The position numbers were made by a program, and so were the translations under genes. From contig JAEWSC010000057.1 in NCBI GenBank assembly GCA_023398575.1, forward strand, positions 14,184 through 78,183: a stretch of DNA of 64,000 nucleotides, read 5' to 3'. This document shows, one piece after another, positions 52,497 to 61,108 of this stretch. Source of the DNA: Bacillota bacterium. Its GTDB lineage: Bacteria; Bacillota; Clostridia; Christensenellales; Aristaeellaceae. The notes under the pieces were generated by a model that saw only the letters and a list, made by a program, of their open reading frames with translations, searched no databases and was not told the DNA's origin. How positions within the stretch are numbered: the stretch's first letter is position 1; the number at the start of each line of letters is the position of its first letter.

Positions 52497-55112
52497 TCAC
52501 ATTTTTACGGCCCGGCCGTGATGCTGCGATGTAATCACGGTCTTTAGCGGTTCAAACTTTTCGTAGAACACGGCGATAAAATCTCCCGGCTGTGCCTGCG
52601 TAATTGCTTTGCCCAAGGCATCCTCTTCCTTTAGGCAAACCTCCAACTCCAACTGGGGGTTTTTGCTTTTCATTGCCGCATCTTGCAAAATTGCAGCAAT
52701 TTCACCAGGTTTTCTCCCCCGAAGATCGTCATCCTCTTTTATGATCAGCTTATGAAAGTGCTGTCCGCACAATGCGCCAACCTTTTTGACGGACTCGTCT
52801 TGCCGGTCGCCAGGTACGCCGATGACGCCCACCAACCGTTTGGCGTTCTGCTTTTTCAAAAAATCAATCACGTGGCTGTAGCCAGCAATGTTATGCCCAT
52901 AATCCAGCATGACCTTGACATGTCCGATTTCGAAGAGGTTAAATCGCCCCGGGTTATTCTCGCCATCGGGCCGGAAGGAGGAAAGTCCTTGGCGTATTTG
53001 ACTTTCCGGTATGCCAAGACCCAGCAGCGCGGCAGCTGCTGCCAGCGCATTTTCCACATTGCAGGAGGCCGTTCCTTTTAAGGTGATGGGAATATCCTCT
53101 ACCCGGCAGAGAATTGTTGTCTTGCCCAGGTATTGCGTATACAGCCCGCCCTGGTGCGCCCAGACCGCGTTTCCACCCTGCATTAGGTGCTCTTTCAACA
53201 GGACACTCTCCTGATCCCTGGAAAACATGAGCACATTGCAGCGCACCCGCTTCAAAAAATAAGGCGTCATCTTATCATCGGCATTTAAAACAGCACATCC
53301 CCAGGGTTTAACCGCTTCCACTACCAACGATTTTACATGTGCCAAGTCTTCCATGGTCTCAATGCCATCCTGGCCCAAATGATCTTCGCTAATGTTGGTG
53401 ATCACGCCTACATCTGCCAGGTCGTATCCCAGTCCGCGGCGCACAATACCGCCCCGTGCTGTTTCCAGCACGGCGGCTTCTGTATCCGGGTGAGAAAGTA
53501 CAATGCTGGCGCTGACTGCCCCGGTGTTGTCACCAGGCAGTAGGCATTCCTCTCCCAAGTATACGCCGCTGGTGGTAGTCATACCAACCTTAATACCAGA
53601 TAGTGCAATGGTGTGGGCAATCAGTCTGGTCACAGTGGTCTTGCCGTTGGTGCCTGTCACGGCACAGATGGGCACAGTATAGGGCATGCCGGGTGGATAG
53701 AGCATATCCATAATGTCCTTGGCCACCGTTGCCGGCGGTCCTTCAGATGGCATCAAATGCATTCTGAGCCCTGGGCCGGCATTGACCTCCAATACTGCTC
53801 CTCCGTTTTCAAAAAGGGGTATAGAAATATCCGGAGAGCAGATGTCTACCCCCGCGATATCGATTCCCAAAGCCTTCGCAGCCCTGATCGCCAGCTTTGC
53901 ATTTTCAGGATGAATGCTGTCCGGACAGGAAGCAGCGGTGCCGCCGGTGCTAAGATTTGCATTCTTGCGTAAATAAACGACTGTGCCGCTCTCTGGGATG
54001 GACTCAGGCGTAAGCCCAGTTTCACCCAATACAGCGATGGCAATATCATCTAGTTCTATTTGCGTAAGCGGCTTGGTATGGTCCTCCCCCCGCAGCGGGT
54101 TTTCATTTTCTTTGTCCACCAGTTGGCGGATGGTGCTCATCCCATCCCCGGTCACTTTCGGCGGCAGCCGCCGGGCTACGGCAGAAACCTTATCACCCAC
54201 TACCAGCACCCTGTAGTCCTGCCCGGTGATATGCTTTTCAACCACCGCGGCAGAGCTGAAGGAAACGGCCAGCTTGAAAGCCTCCGGCACGCCCTCACGG
54301 CCCTGAATGTTCAGCGTCACACCATTACCGTGGTTGCTGTCATAGGGCTTAATGACCACTGGATAACCGATTTCTCCGGCATAACGCAACGCGCTGCCTA
54401 CCGAATAAGCAATTTCACCTGTTGGTACAGGTATGCCATGGCGGCGCAAAAGCTCCTTGGTCAAATGCTTGTCACCGGCAATATTGACTGCGATGCAGCT
54501 GGGCTTATCGGTTAGGGCTGCCTCCATGCGGCGTACAAACTTGCCATATCCAAATTGTATAAGGCTGTCGTTGCCCAGCCTGGTAACCGGGATGCCCCGT
54601 TTTTGCGCCTCATCGTACAGCGCCTTGGTACTGGGTCCTAAATCCGTGCGCGAAGCCAATTGTGTAAGCTCTTTTAGCACCGGCTGCAGGCTGGGGGTTT
54701 TCCCTTCAAACAGTGCGTTAAAAAGGTTGACAATGGCCTTACCGCACGCCACAGCCACTTGTTCGTTTATATAGCGATATACAATATGATAGCAAGGCGC
54801 ATCCCCTTCCTGGCGGGTGATGCCAAAGCCCACATTATATCCCAGCATATTCTGCAATTCCAGAATCGCATGCTCCGCCACATGGCAGGGGTATGTTCCT
54901 TCGGAGAGGCGCTTTACAAATCCGCCTTCCTCCCCTATGCCGCAGCGGTGGGCTTGTAAACCCGGAAACATGGAAAGCAGTTTGTCATTGAACCCCCTCG
55001 CCTTGTTCGTTGGGGCATGCTGCTCCTCCTTCAATTCCACCGTCAGCTTAATCACAGGTCGCATACAGTATATATTACGGCCTCTAAAGATGCGGACATC
55101 CTTAATCTCCAC
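52497..55112 (-). CDS. cphA: Cyanophycin synthetase CphA
   Basis: This encodes 871 residues, the usual CphA1 length, from a GTG with GGGAGG upstream. The N-terminal domain (~1-160) ends in the CphA hallmark LGPSTKALYDEAQKRGIP (158-175). An ATP-grasp domain (~195-470) contains YPVVIKPYDSNHGNG, RRLPPKVTGDG and LEVNAGPGLRMH; a Mur-ligase-like domain follows, with the P-loop GTNGKTT (487-493) and NISEDHLGQDG. The two active sites alternately add aspartate to the backbone and arginine to side chains, polymerising multi-L-arginyl-poly-L-aspartate. It ends the operon iadA-cphB-cphA, 21 bases after cphB. Confidence 0.95.
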   Translation of the reverse strand: MEIKDVRIFRGRNIYCMRPVIKLTVELKEEQHAPTNKARGFNDKLLSMFPGLQAHRCGIGEEGGFVKRLSEGTYPCHVAEHAILELQNMLGYNVGFGITRQEGDAPCYHIVYRYINEQVAVACGKAIVNLFNALFEGKTPSLQPVLKELTQLASRTDLGPSTKALYDEAQKRGIPVTRLGNDSLIQFGYGKFVRRMEAALTDKPSCIAVNIAGDKHLTKELLRRHGIPVPTGEIAYSVGSALRYAGEIGYPVVIKPYDSNHGNGVTLNIQGREGVPEAFKLAVSFSSAAVVEKHITGQDYRVLVVGDKVSAVARRLPPKVTGDGMSTIRQLVDKENENPLRGEDHTKPLTQIELDDIAIAVLGETGLTPESIPESGTVVYLRKNANLSTGGTAASCPDSIHPENAKLAIRAAKALGIDIAGVDICSPDISIPLFENGGAVLEVNAGPGLRMHLMPSEGPPATVAKDIMDMLYPPGMPYTVPICAVTGTNGKTTVTRLIAHTIALSGIKVGMTTTSGVYLGEECLLPGDNTGAVSASIVLSHPDTEAAVLETARGGIVRRGLGYDLADVGVITNISEDHLGQDGIETMEDLAHVKSLVVEAVKPWGCAVLNADDKMTPYFLKRVRCNVLMFSRDQESVLLKEHLMQGGNAVWAHQGGLYTQYLGKTTILCRVEDIPITLKGTASCNVENALAAAAALLGLGIPESQIRQGLSSFRPDGENNPGRFNLFEIGHVKVMLDYGHNIAGYSHVIDFLKKQNAKRLVGVIGVPGDRQDESVKKVGALCGQHFHKLIIKEDDDLRGRKPGEIAAILQDAAMKSKNPQLELEVCLKEEDALGKAITQAQPGDFIAVFYEKFEPLKTVITSQHHGRAVKM

Positions 55113-55133
55113 GCTTTTGCGCCTCCCGGCTGA

Positions 55134-55952
55134 TCATGAATTCACATTTGGGGGTAAGATGGTACGGTTTTTCATATCAAAGCCATAGCCCCGGGGCAGA
55201 ACATGAATCGTCACGCCGGCAATGGCCAGTATTTCATCCGGCTTTAGCTCGGACACATTGGCGTGGCTGATGGTTCTGCCGTCAATGACGGTAACGGCAT
55301 TGGTGCCCAGCACCTGAAAATGGCTGTCGGGATAGACATGTATAGCCGTATCCTCATCAATACCTACACCCAGCGTATGAGGATTCTCAGCTACACCACA
55401 CAGCAGTCTGCCCAACCGGCCTCGCTGGGCAAAGTGCTGATCGACGATCACTTGCTCCAAAAGCCCCAAGCCCGGCGCCATTTTCAATGTGCACTTACGA
55501 GCGGCATCGTTGCTTAGGCCATCGGTTATCATGGTGCTGCAAACCACCGATGCGCCGGCGCTGGTTCCGGCTACCACCGCACCGTTTTCAAAGGCCTGAT
55601 GCAATGCTTCTTCCGCTTGCGTGCCGCCCAGGATACTGGTGATGCGAAGCTGATCTCCCCCGGTAAAAAAAATGCCTGTCGCTTCGCGAATCATCTTGGC
55701 GAAAGCCGGATCATCTGCCTCCTGCCGTGTTTGAATGTCGGCAACCTGTACAGACGAAACGCCAAGGCCGGTGAACAGCAATCGGTAGTTTTCGCCCAGT
55801 TCCTTGGGCAACTGACTGGCAGTAGCAATAATTACCATGCGGCCTTTTTCGCCCCCGCAGGCATTTGCAGCGGCATGAAGAATTTCCTTGGCACCTTGTT
55901 TGTCCTCCGCACCGCCGATGATGATCAGGTTTCCGTTCACCTTGCCGTCCAC
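55134..55952 (-). CDS. cphB: Cyanophycinase CphB
   Basis: A GTG at 55952, GGGAGGTGA 5-7 bases upstream, gives 272 residues, matching CphB length; an earlier in-frame ATG at 56024 would overlap iadA and add 24 charged residues. GTSAGAS places the catalytic Ser at 131, next to the expected position of cyanobacterial CphB (Ser132); IFFTGGDQLR and DQHFAQRGRLGRL are family motifs. It is an intracellular serine exopeptidase releasing beta-Asp-Arg dipeptides from cyanophycin. It lies between iadA and cphA. Confidence 0.93.
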   Translation of the reverse strand: MDGKVNGNLIIIGGAEDKQGAKEILHAAANACGGEKGRMVIIATASQLPKELGENYRLLFTGLGVSSVQVADIQTRQEADDPAFAKMIREATGIFFTGGDQLRITSILGGTQAEEALHQAFENGAVVAGTSAGASVVCSTMITDGLSNDAARKCTLKMAPGLGLLEQVIVDQHFAQRGRLGRLLCGVAENPHTLGVGIDEDTAIHVYPDSHFQVLGTNAVTVIDGRTISHANVSELKPDEILAIAGVTIHVLPRGYGFDMKNRTILPPNVNS

Positions 55953-56013
55953 CGCATCACCTCCCTGATCCTTTTTGATATTTTCTCCCGCCGCCCATCG
56001 ATCATACCGGCGG

Positions 56014-57153
56014 TTATGCGTCATATTTTCCCTTCAACAGGCATTTGCCATTTTGCATAGCCATCTTCCCTTTTACAATCAAATGAACAATGGATAGGTC
56101 CTTTTTTTTCAGCATTAGCACATCCGCATCACTGCCCGGCTTTAAGGCGCCTTTTCTAGGATACAGCTTCAATCGTTCTGCAGGGTTTCTCGTAACCATC
56201 ATCAGTGCCGTCTCCACAGGAATATGCTTGTCACGAATACAGGCGATAAAGTCCTTAAACAAACTGTCCGCATGGCCCCTGCCATCTGCGCTTTGCGGGT
56301 TGCTGCCGCCGGCGTCAGAGGAAAAGGTGATCTGTCCTGGCATTATACCGGCAGCTAAGAGCAGCCTGGCAGCCTCCGGCAGGGTATGCCCAGTTTGATC
56401 GGTTTCTCCGGCGGTCAGATCAAGATACCCACCTTTTTGACCATAGCGCAGCGCGTCTTCAAACAGGGGTCTGTTGCGGTTAAGATGGGTGGGCACAAAC
56501 ATGCTGATAGGAAAATTGCTTTCCTCAATCAGGTTTACAAGCGGCGCAAGCCCTTTCTTGCCATCACCTACATGCAAGTGCAGTATGCCGGCCTTTCCGC
56601 CAATCATCCCCCCTAATTTGACCTCCCAGGCCAGCTCCCGAAGCATTTCCAAACTGGGATGGGAGGAGCGATAATCGGAGATGGCAACTTCTCCTGCCCC
56701 TATCACCTTATCGATGAAGGCAATATCATTTAGCACCTTGCCTGTGAGCGTATCGGTGGGCAGGCCGTAGCTGCCGGTATAGATGACAGAGCTTAGTCCG
56801 TCCATCTCCAATGCGTTTGCCTTGGCTAAAAGGGATGCAACGCTTCTAGTGATGCCGTCAGCGCCCAGCAGCCCCGCAACCGTTCCTACCCCTGCCCGAA
56901 TAAGCTCCATCAGCGTCATCTCCGGCACCCGGCTTTGGGGACCTTCTTCCCCACCGCCGCCGGTAATGTGCACATGCTGATCCACAAAAGCCGGGCAAAG
57001 CAATAAGCCAGTGCAATCCAAGACCTGTACTTCATACTCAGGGAAGGCGGAGATATGCTCCCTAGCAATCAATATTTTCTCAGGGGACAGCAAAAGGTCT
57101 ATTTGCCCCATGGGTTCTGGTGCATAAACATCCCCACCTGTTAAAAGCAGCAT
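56014..57153 (-). CDS. iadA: Isoaspartyl dipeptidase IadA
   Basis: This encodes 379 residues, amidohydrolase fold. Zinc ligands are seen at DQHVHITGG (His60, His62), LHLHVGDGK and PTHLNRN, with the catalytic Asp in SSDAGGSNPQ. The C-terminal AERLKLYPRKGALKPGSDADVLM is typical of the family. It cleaves beta-aspartyl dipeptides, here most likely the beta-Asp-Arg made by CphB, to free aspartate and arginine. It is the first gene of the cyanophycin operon. Confidence 0.92.
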   Translation of the reverse strand: MLLLTGGDVYAPEPMGQIDLLLSPEKILIAREHISAFPEYEVQVLDCTGLLLCPAFVDQHVHITGGGGEEGPQSRVPEMTLMELIRAGVGTVAGLLGADGITRSVASLLAKANALEMDGLSSVIYTGSYGLPTDTLTGKVLNDIAFIDKVIGAGEVAISDYRSSHPSLEMLRELAWEVKLGGMIGGKAGILHLHVGDGKKGLAPLVNLIEESNFPISMFVPTHLNRNRPLFEDALRYGQKGGYLDLTAGETDQTGHTLPEAARLLLAAGIMPGQITFSSDAGGSNPQSADGRGHADSLFKDFIACIRDKHIPVETALMMVTRNPAERLKLYPRKGALKPGSDADVLMLKKKDLSIVHLIVKGKMAMQNGKCLLKGKYDA

Positions 57154-57308
57154 GAATAGCCTCCTGAATGAGCGCTGTATCTTTGCTAGAATCTCCGAAA
57201 AGCAAACACTTCATCATGGAACCTGACGGACAATTTGGCAGTACTTTGTGTCTTATTCAACCGAAAAACGGACAATCTAGGAAGGAAAGCACTAAAAGGA
57301 GCGGCATC

Positions 57309-59003
57309 ATGGAACGATCTTCCTATTGGCATTTGACACAAAGGCCTGTCGAATATTCACACCTGGAAAAAGATACGGAAACAGATGTCCTTATTGTCGG
57401 TGGAGGCATTAGCGGCGTCACTGCGGCGTATTGCCTGACGCAGCGGGGAATACAACCTGTTCTAATTGAAGCGCAGACACTATGTTCCGGCACCACGGGC
57501 AACACCACCGGTAAGATGACCGTACAGCACGGCATTATCTACAGCAATCTCATGGAAAAGTTTGGCATTGATGTGGCCAAAGAATTCGCACGCTCCCAAA
57601 CGGAAGCGCTTAAGTTTGCCGCAGAGACAGTAGTAAAGCGCAACATTCAATGTCAAATGGCCGACAGCACCGCCTATATGTTTGCCATGACCCCAGAGGA
57701 AAAGGATATGCTGCTTTCGGAGTATGAAGCAGCCAAGCGCATGGACATCCTGGCCGAATGGGCCACCAAGCCCACATTCCCGCCCAAATGCAAGGCACTG
57801 CTGGGTTATACCGGGCAGGCTGTTCTCCACCCAGTGCGCTATGTACAGGGTTTGGCCCGCGCTGCCCAGGACGGCGGGGCAAAAATCTACACTCACACCA
57901 AGGCTGAAAGAGTGGATGAGGGAGACCGGATCATTGTAACACTGGATAATGGTGCCAGAGTCCGTTGCCGGCATCTGATTCAAGCTACCCAATATCCCAT
58001 CTTTGACGGACCGAACGTGTTCTATACCAGGCTGTACGCCAAACGTGACCATGCTATTGCCGTTGAAACAAAAGGTGATTGGCCGGAAGGCAGCTTTATC
58101 AATATTGGCGAGCCCGTACGCTCCATCCGCACCCATATAGAAAAGGGCAAAAAGATCATGATCCTGGTTGGCGAATCCCATGCCACCGGCAGGCAGGAGG
58201 AGACGGAAGGCTTGCCCCATGATCGCCTGATTGCCTATGCCAGCCAGCTTGTTGGGGTAGAGAGGGTGCTGGCCAGATGGTCTGCCCAAGACTACCAAAC
58301 ACCAGACCAGATTCCCTATATCGGGCGAATTTCAGATGGCTCCAACATATATGTTGCTACAGGTTATCGAAAATGGGGGTTATCCAGCGGTACACTGGCA
58401 GGCATGATGCTGGCTGAATTGATTGACGAAGGCCACTGCAAGTATGAGGCACTGTATTCAAGAAGCCGGCCAGATATCTCCAGCTCCCTGGGGAAGGCGG
58501 CCAGCGAAGTGCTGGCATCTGTCGGCGAACTTATCAAATCCAAGTTCGAACGAACCCATGATACGGATGATCTAAAAAAAGGCGAAGGCAGGTCTATTCG
58601 CTTCCGTGGCCAGCGGGCCGGTGTTTACCGGGATGAATACGACCATGTAACCGTGGTGGATATCACCTGTACCCATATGGGCACAGAGCTTAACTTCAAC
58701 GCCGCGGAGAAAACTTGGGATTGCCCTGCCCATGGCGGCAGGTTCAAGGCGGATGGCCGGTTAATTGAAGGACCGCCCAAAGATAACCTGAAAGTTCTCT
58801 TCCAAGGCGATTTCGGGGCGTTTTTGAATGCGCTGGAAGGCGTGGAAGAACAAAGCAGCGAAGATACCGCTCCTTCGGATGGCAATGCCAGACCGCCGGA
58901 GCTGGATCGTGAGGCTGCGTTCAATGACCTGACCCCTGGACCGGGATACTTTCGATACCCAGTCCCGCCCGGCTGGGAATCGGAACAAAAACACCCCTCT
59001 TGA
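57309..59003 (+). CDS. FAD-dependent oxidoreductase with C-terminal Rieske [2Fe-2S] domain
   Basis: The ATG at 57309, AAAGGAG upstream, gives 564 residues; a longer in-frame start lacks a site. A DAO-type FAD domain begins DVLIVGGGISG (26-36) and spans to ~400. The C-terminal Rieske domain (~415-510) has Cys454-x-His456 and Cys472-x2-His475 (CTH ... CPAH). A low-complexity tail of about 50 residues follows. Similar proteins occur in Bacillota and may use the cluster to pass electrons to or from the flavin. The substrate is unknown. The gene ends at a duplicated terminator. Confidence 0.9.
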   Translation: MERSSYWHLTQRPVEYSHLEKDTETDVLIVGGGISGVTAAYCLTQRGIQPVLIEAQTLCSGTTGNTTGKMTVQHGIIYSNLMEKFGIDVAKEFARSQTEALKFAAETVVKRNIQCQMADSTAYMFAMTPEEKDMLLSEYEAAKRMDILAEWATKPTFPPKCKALLGYTGQAVLHPVRYVQGLARAAQDGGAKIYTHTKAERVDEGDRIIVTLDNGARVRCRHLIQATQYPIFDGPNVFYTRLYAKRDHAIAVETKGDWPEGSFINIGEPVRSIRTHIEKGKKIMILVGESHATGRQEETEGLPHDRLIAYASQLVGVERVLARWSAQDYQTPDQIPYIGRISDGSNIYVATGYRKWGLSSGTLAGMMLAELIDEGHCKYEALYSRSRPDISSSLGKAASEVLASVGELIKSKFERTHDTDDLKKGEGRSIRFRGQRAGVYRDEYDHVTVVDITCTHMGTELNFNAAEKTWDCPAHGGRFKADGRLIEGPPKDNLKVLFQGDFGAFLNALEGVEEQSSEDTAPSDGNARPPELDREAAFNDLTPGPGYFRYPVPPGWESEQKHPS

Positions 59004-59023
59004 AAGTAAATCCATAGGAAAAG

Positions 59024-59052
59024 GCACCGCCTCAAACGAGACGGTGCCTTGC
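59024..59052 (+). repeat. 29-bp direct repeat (left), former terminator hairpin
   Basis: The 29 bases GCACCGCCTC...CCTTGC match 59247-59275 with a single mismatch. They form the same hairpin as the right copy but are followed by copy B instead of a T-tract. Confidence 0.85.
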
Positions 59053-59246
59053 GTGTCAAAAAAGTGGCTATGCCACCTTTTGAGTTTTTCCCTCGCCGCA
59101 CTGCACCTCGGCTATGCCTCTGTGCGGCCGCTTGCTCGGGCATGGAAGTAATTTCCTTGAAATACCTGCGAAAACCACCGCGCATGTCGCTGGTTTTCGA
59201 TCACTTTGGCCCTCCAATGCCTCTCGGGAGGTTATCTTCATTCTGA
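59053..59246 (-). repeat. Dispersed structured repeat, copy B
   Basis: This 194-bp copy is enclosed by the 29-bp direct repeats. It begins GTGTCAAAAAA. On the minus strand it shows CGAAAACCA/TGGTTTTCG (59169-59177 with 59191-59199), CCGCAC/GTGCGG, and GTGGC-ATA-GCCAC followed by six T residues, a canonical terminator. The first stem differs from copy A at several paired positions with pairing kept. Confidence 0.8.
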
Positions 59247-59282
59247 GCACCGCCTCAAACGAGACGGTGCTTTGCTTTTTTT
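59247..59282 (+). terminator. Terminator of the FAD-Rieske gene (right duplicate)
   Basis: GCACCG/CGGTGC with inner CTC/GAG stem is followed by TTTGC and seven T residues. A duplicate hairpin lies at 59024-59052. Confidence 0.8.
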
Positions 59283-59288
59283 CGATTT

Positions 59289-60200
59289 TCAGCGGAGAGA
59301 GACCTTTCTCACAGGCCGGGCTTCAATATACCCGCGATAGCCCTGCGGCTCCAACTGGAACTTGGGACCATCATCATCTGCCCAGGTATAGCCATACAGT
59401 TCAGGTTTATAGTTGCCCATGGCCTCGCTGAGTGCATCAATGGCATCCATGAATACATCGTCGCTAAATGGCGGACCTTGAAACACCATCATCTTACAAG
59501 GAGGTAAATCCATCAATTCAAATCCCTCGGGTACCTCGCCGCTATAATCGGCGGGAACCTCCACCCCCTGGGCATATTCAGACGTGCCTTCAGTGCGGAA
59601 GCGGCTGGGCAGCCACATGCCAATGGGCTCAAACAGTGCTTCTTTCACACTGCACAATATGCCCCAAACGTCACAGCCCACTTCATCACAGTAGGCAAAA
59701 TAGTTGTCTGCTTGTTTGCCCCGTTTGACAATCACTTTGCGGGCAGGCCGGTCAATCACCTGTACAAACACAAAACCGGAATTCTGCGTATTTTCCATCT
59801 TTCTTTCTCCTCTTTTCAGATAATTGTAATAGTCGTATACGGAGGATGGCAAAAACAAACGAATGGGCTTGGGGCTTTGCTGATAGCGCCTTGGGGTAAT
59901 GCCGAATTCTTTGGAAAAAGCGCGGGTAAAGCCCTCATGGCTGTCAAACACAAAGTCCAGTGCCACATCCAGCACCCTTGTACGCTCATCCCGAAGCATA
60001 AGCGCCGCCTGAGTGAGCCTAAGCAACCGCATATACTCAAAAGGGCTCCGGCCGGTGAGCTCTTTGAACATGCGCGCGCTGTGAAAGGGGGAATATCCCG
60101 CTTGATAGGAAAGCTGTTTGAGTGTAATGGCTTGGGTCAGATGGGTCTTAATGTAATCCTGCATCCTTTGCACCGCCAGCACCTGCTGTCCGTTTTCCAT
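59289..60200 (-). CDS. AraC-family regulator with GyrI-like effector domain
   Basis: The ATG at 60200, after AAAGGAGGTGG, gives 303 residues. Residues ~8-110 form the AraC DNA-binding domain (LKQLSYQAGYSPFHSARMFKELTG; FDSHEGFTRAFSKEFGITPRRY). Residues ~145-300 resemble a GyrI-like small-molecule-binding domain. Regulators of this form usually sense drugs or hydrophobic ligands. It is downstream of tag but separated by repeat copy C. Confidence 0.85.
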   Translation of the reverse strand: MENGQQVLAVQRMQDYIKTHLTQAITLKQLSYQAGYSPFHSARMFKELTGRSPFEYMRLLRLTQAALMLRDERTRVLDVALDFVFDSHEGFTRAFSKEFGITPRRYQQSPKPIRLFLPSSVYDYYNYLKRGERKMENTQNSGFVFVQVIDRPARKVIVKRGKQADNYFAYCDEVGCDVWGILCSVKEALFEPIGMWLPSRFRTEGTSEYAQGVEVPADYSGEVPEGFELMDLPPCKMMVFQGPPFSDDVFMDAIDALSEAMGNYKPELYGYTWADDDGPKFQLEPQGYRGYIEARPVRKVSLR

Positions 60201-60285
60201 TCGTTTGCCACCTCCTTTCGTATTGTACTTTTTAGAAGAAAGAAATTCTTGACCTGTGTTGCGATACTCTATCGCAAAATCGGCT

Positions 60286-60473
60286 GTGTCAATTTTATGA
60301 GTGTTGCCCTTGCTGCACTGCAAACGCGCTTTGTGCTTTTACGGTCGTTTGCTCGGACATGGTAGAACTTACTGCGAAAGCCCCGCACAAATCACCGCAC
60401 ATTCGCTGATTTGCAAACTCAATTGGAGACTTTGGACAAATTGCCTTTCCTCCAGAAGGGGAAACCCTGTGCG
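60286..60473 (-). repeat. Dispersed structured repeat, copy C (diverged)
   Basis: This 188-bp copy begins GTGTCAA and keeps the CAAATCA/TGATTTG stem (60388-60394 with 60407-60413) with the same ACCGCACATTCGC-type loop. The terminator-like hairpin is absent. AAATCGGCT (60277-60285) and AGCCGATTT (60474-60482) flank it as an inverted repeat, as if the element lay in the loop of a hairpin. It lies upstream of the AraC-GyrI-like gene. Confidence 0.65.
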
Positions 60474-60500
60474 AGCCGATTTCACTTTTATTAGAATAAT

Positions 60501-61061
60501 TTATTTTCCACCCATCCTGCAAATACATCCGTTTTCATGGTCATCCACCACCCCCACAGCCTGCAGGTAAGAATAGATGATGGTGCTGCCCACAAACGAA
60601 AATCCCCGCTTTTGAAGGTCGCGGCTGATGCGATCGGAAAGCTCTGTGCGGCAAGGGGCCTGGGTATATTCCGCCCAGTCTCCAACGACGGGCTTATAAG
60701 CCACATAGGCCCAAAGAAATTTGTCAAAGCTGCCAAACTCCTTTTGAATCTGCAAGAACAGCTTTGCGTTTTTGATGGAGGCCGCTACCTTGAGTCTGTT
60801 GCGAATGATACCGGGGTCATTGAGCAGCTCTGCGACTTTGTCATCTCCATAGGCGGCCACTTTTTCAGGGTCGAAGCCGTCGTATGCCTTGCGGTAGTTT
60901 TCCCGCTTGCGCAGCACCGTAATCCATGATAGCCCTGCCTGCGCACCTTCCAGAATCAAAAACTCAAACAACGTCCTGTCATCATGAACAGGCCTTCCCC
61001 ATTCCTCATCGTGATACCTCACATATAACTCATCCGTGCCTGCCCAACCGCAGCGGTGCAT
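60501..61061 (-). CDS. tag: DNA-3-methyladenine glycosylase I
   Basis: The ATG at 61061, after GGGGGAG, gives 186 residues, the E. coli Tag length. The zinc ligands of Tag are all present: Cys4, His17, His175 and Cys179. Glu38 is the presumed catalytic or base-binding residue. It removes N3-methyladenine from DNA. A second, fused Tag domain is encoded nearby at 61879-63027 in the same operon. Confidence 0.92.
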   Translation of the reverse strand: MHRCGWAGTDELYVRYHDEEWGRPVHDDRTLFEFLILEGAQAGLSWITVLRKRENYRKAYDGFDPEKVAAYGDDKVAELLNDPGIIRNRLKVAASIKNAKLFLQIQKEFGSFDKFLWAYVAYKPVVGDWAEYTQAPCRTELSDRISRDLQKRGFSFVGSTIIYSYLQAVGVVDDHENGCICRMGGK

Positions 61062-61108
61062 GATTTTCTCCCCCTTCATATGTCAATTGACGCTCACAAG
61101 ACCTGTCC

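Noticed and set aside
60201..60323. N-terminal extension of the AraC-GyrI-like regulator by 41 residues
   Set aside because: The extension runs into repeat copy C and lacks a ribosome-binding site, while the ATG at 60200 has a strong AAAGGAGGTGG.
59053..60528. Short minus-strand reading frames in the three repeat copies with similar peptides (for example SLPEHTTAKTRSGFAV)
   Set aside because: The peptide similarity follows from the shared DNA. Frames differ in length and stops, have no consistent ribosome-binding site, and the base changes preserve pairing rather than codons.
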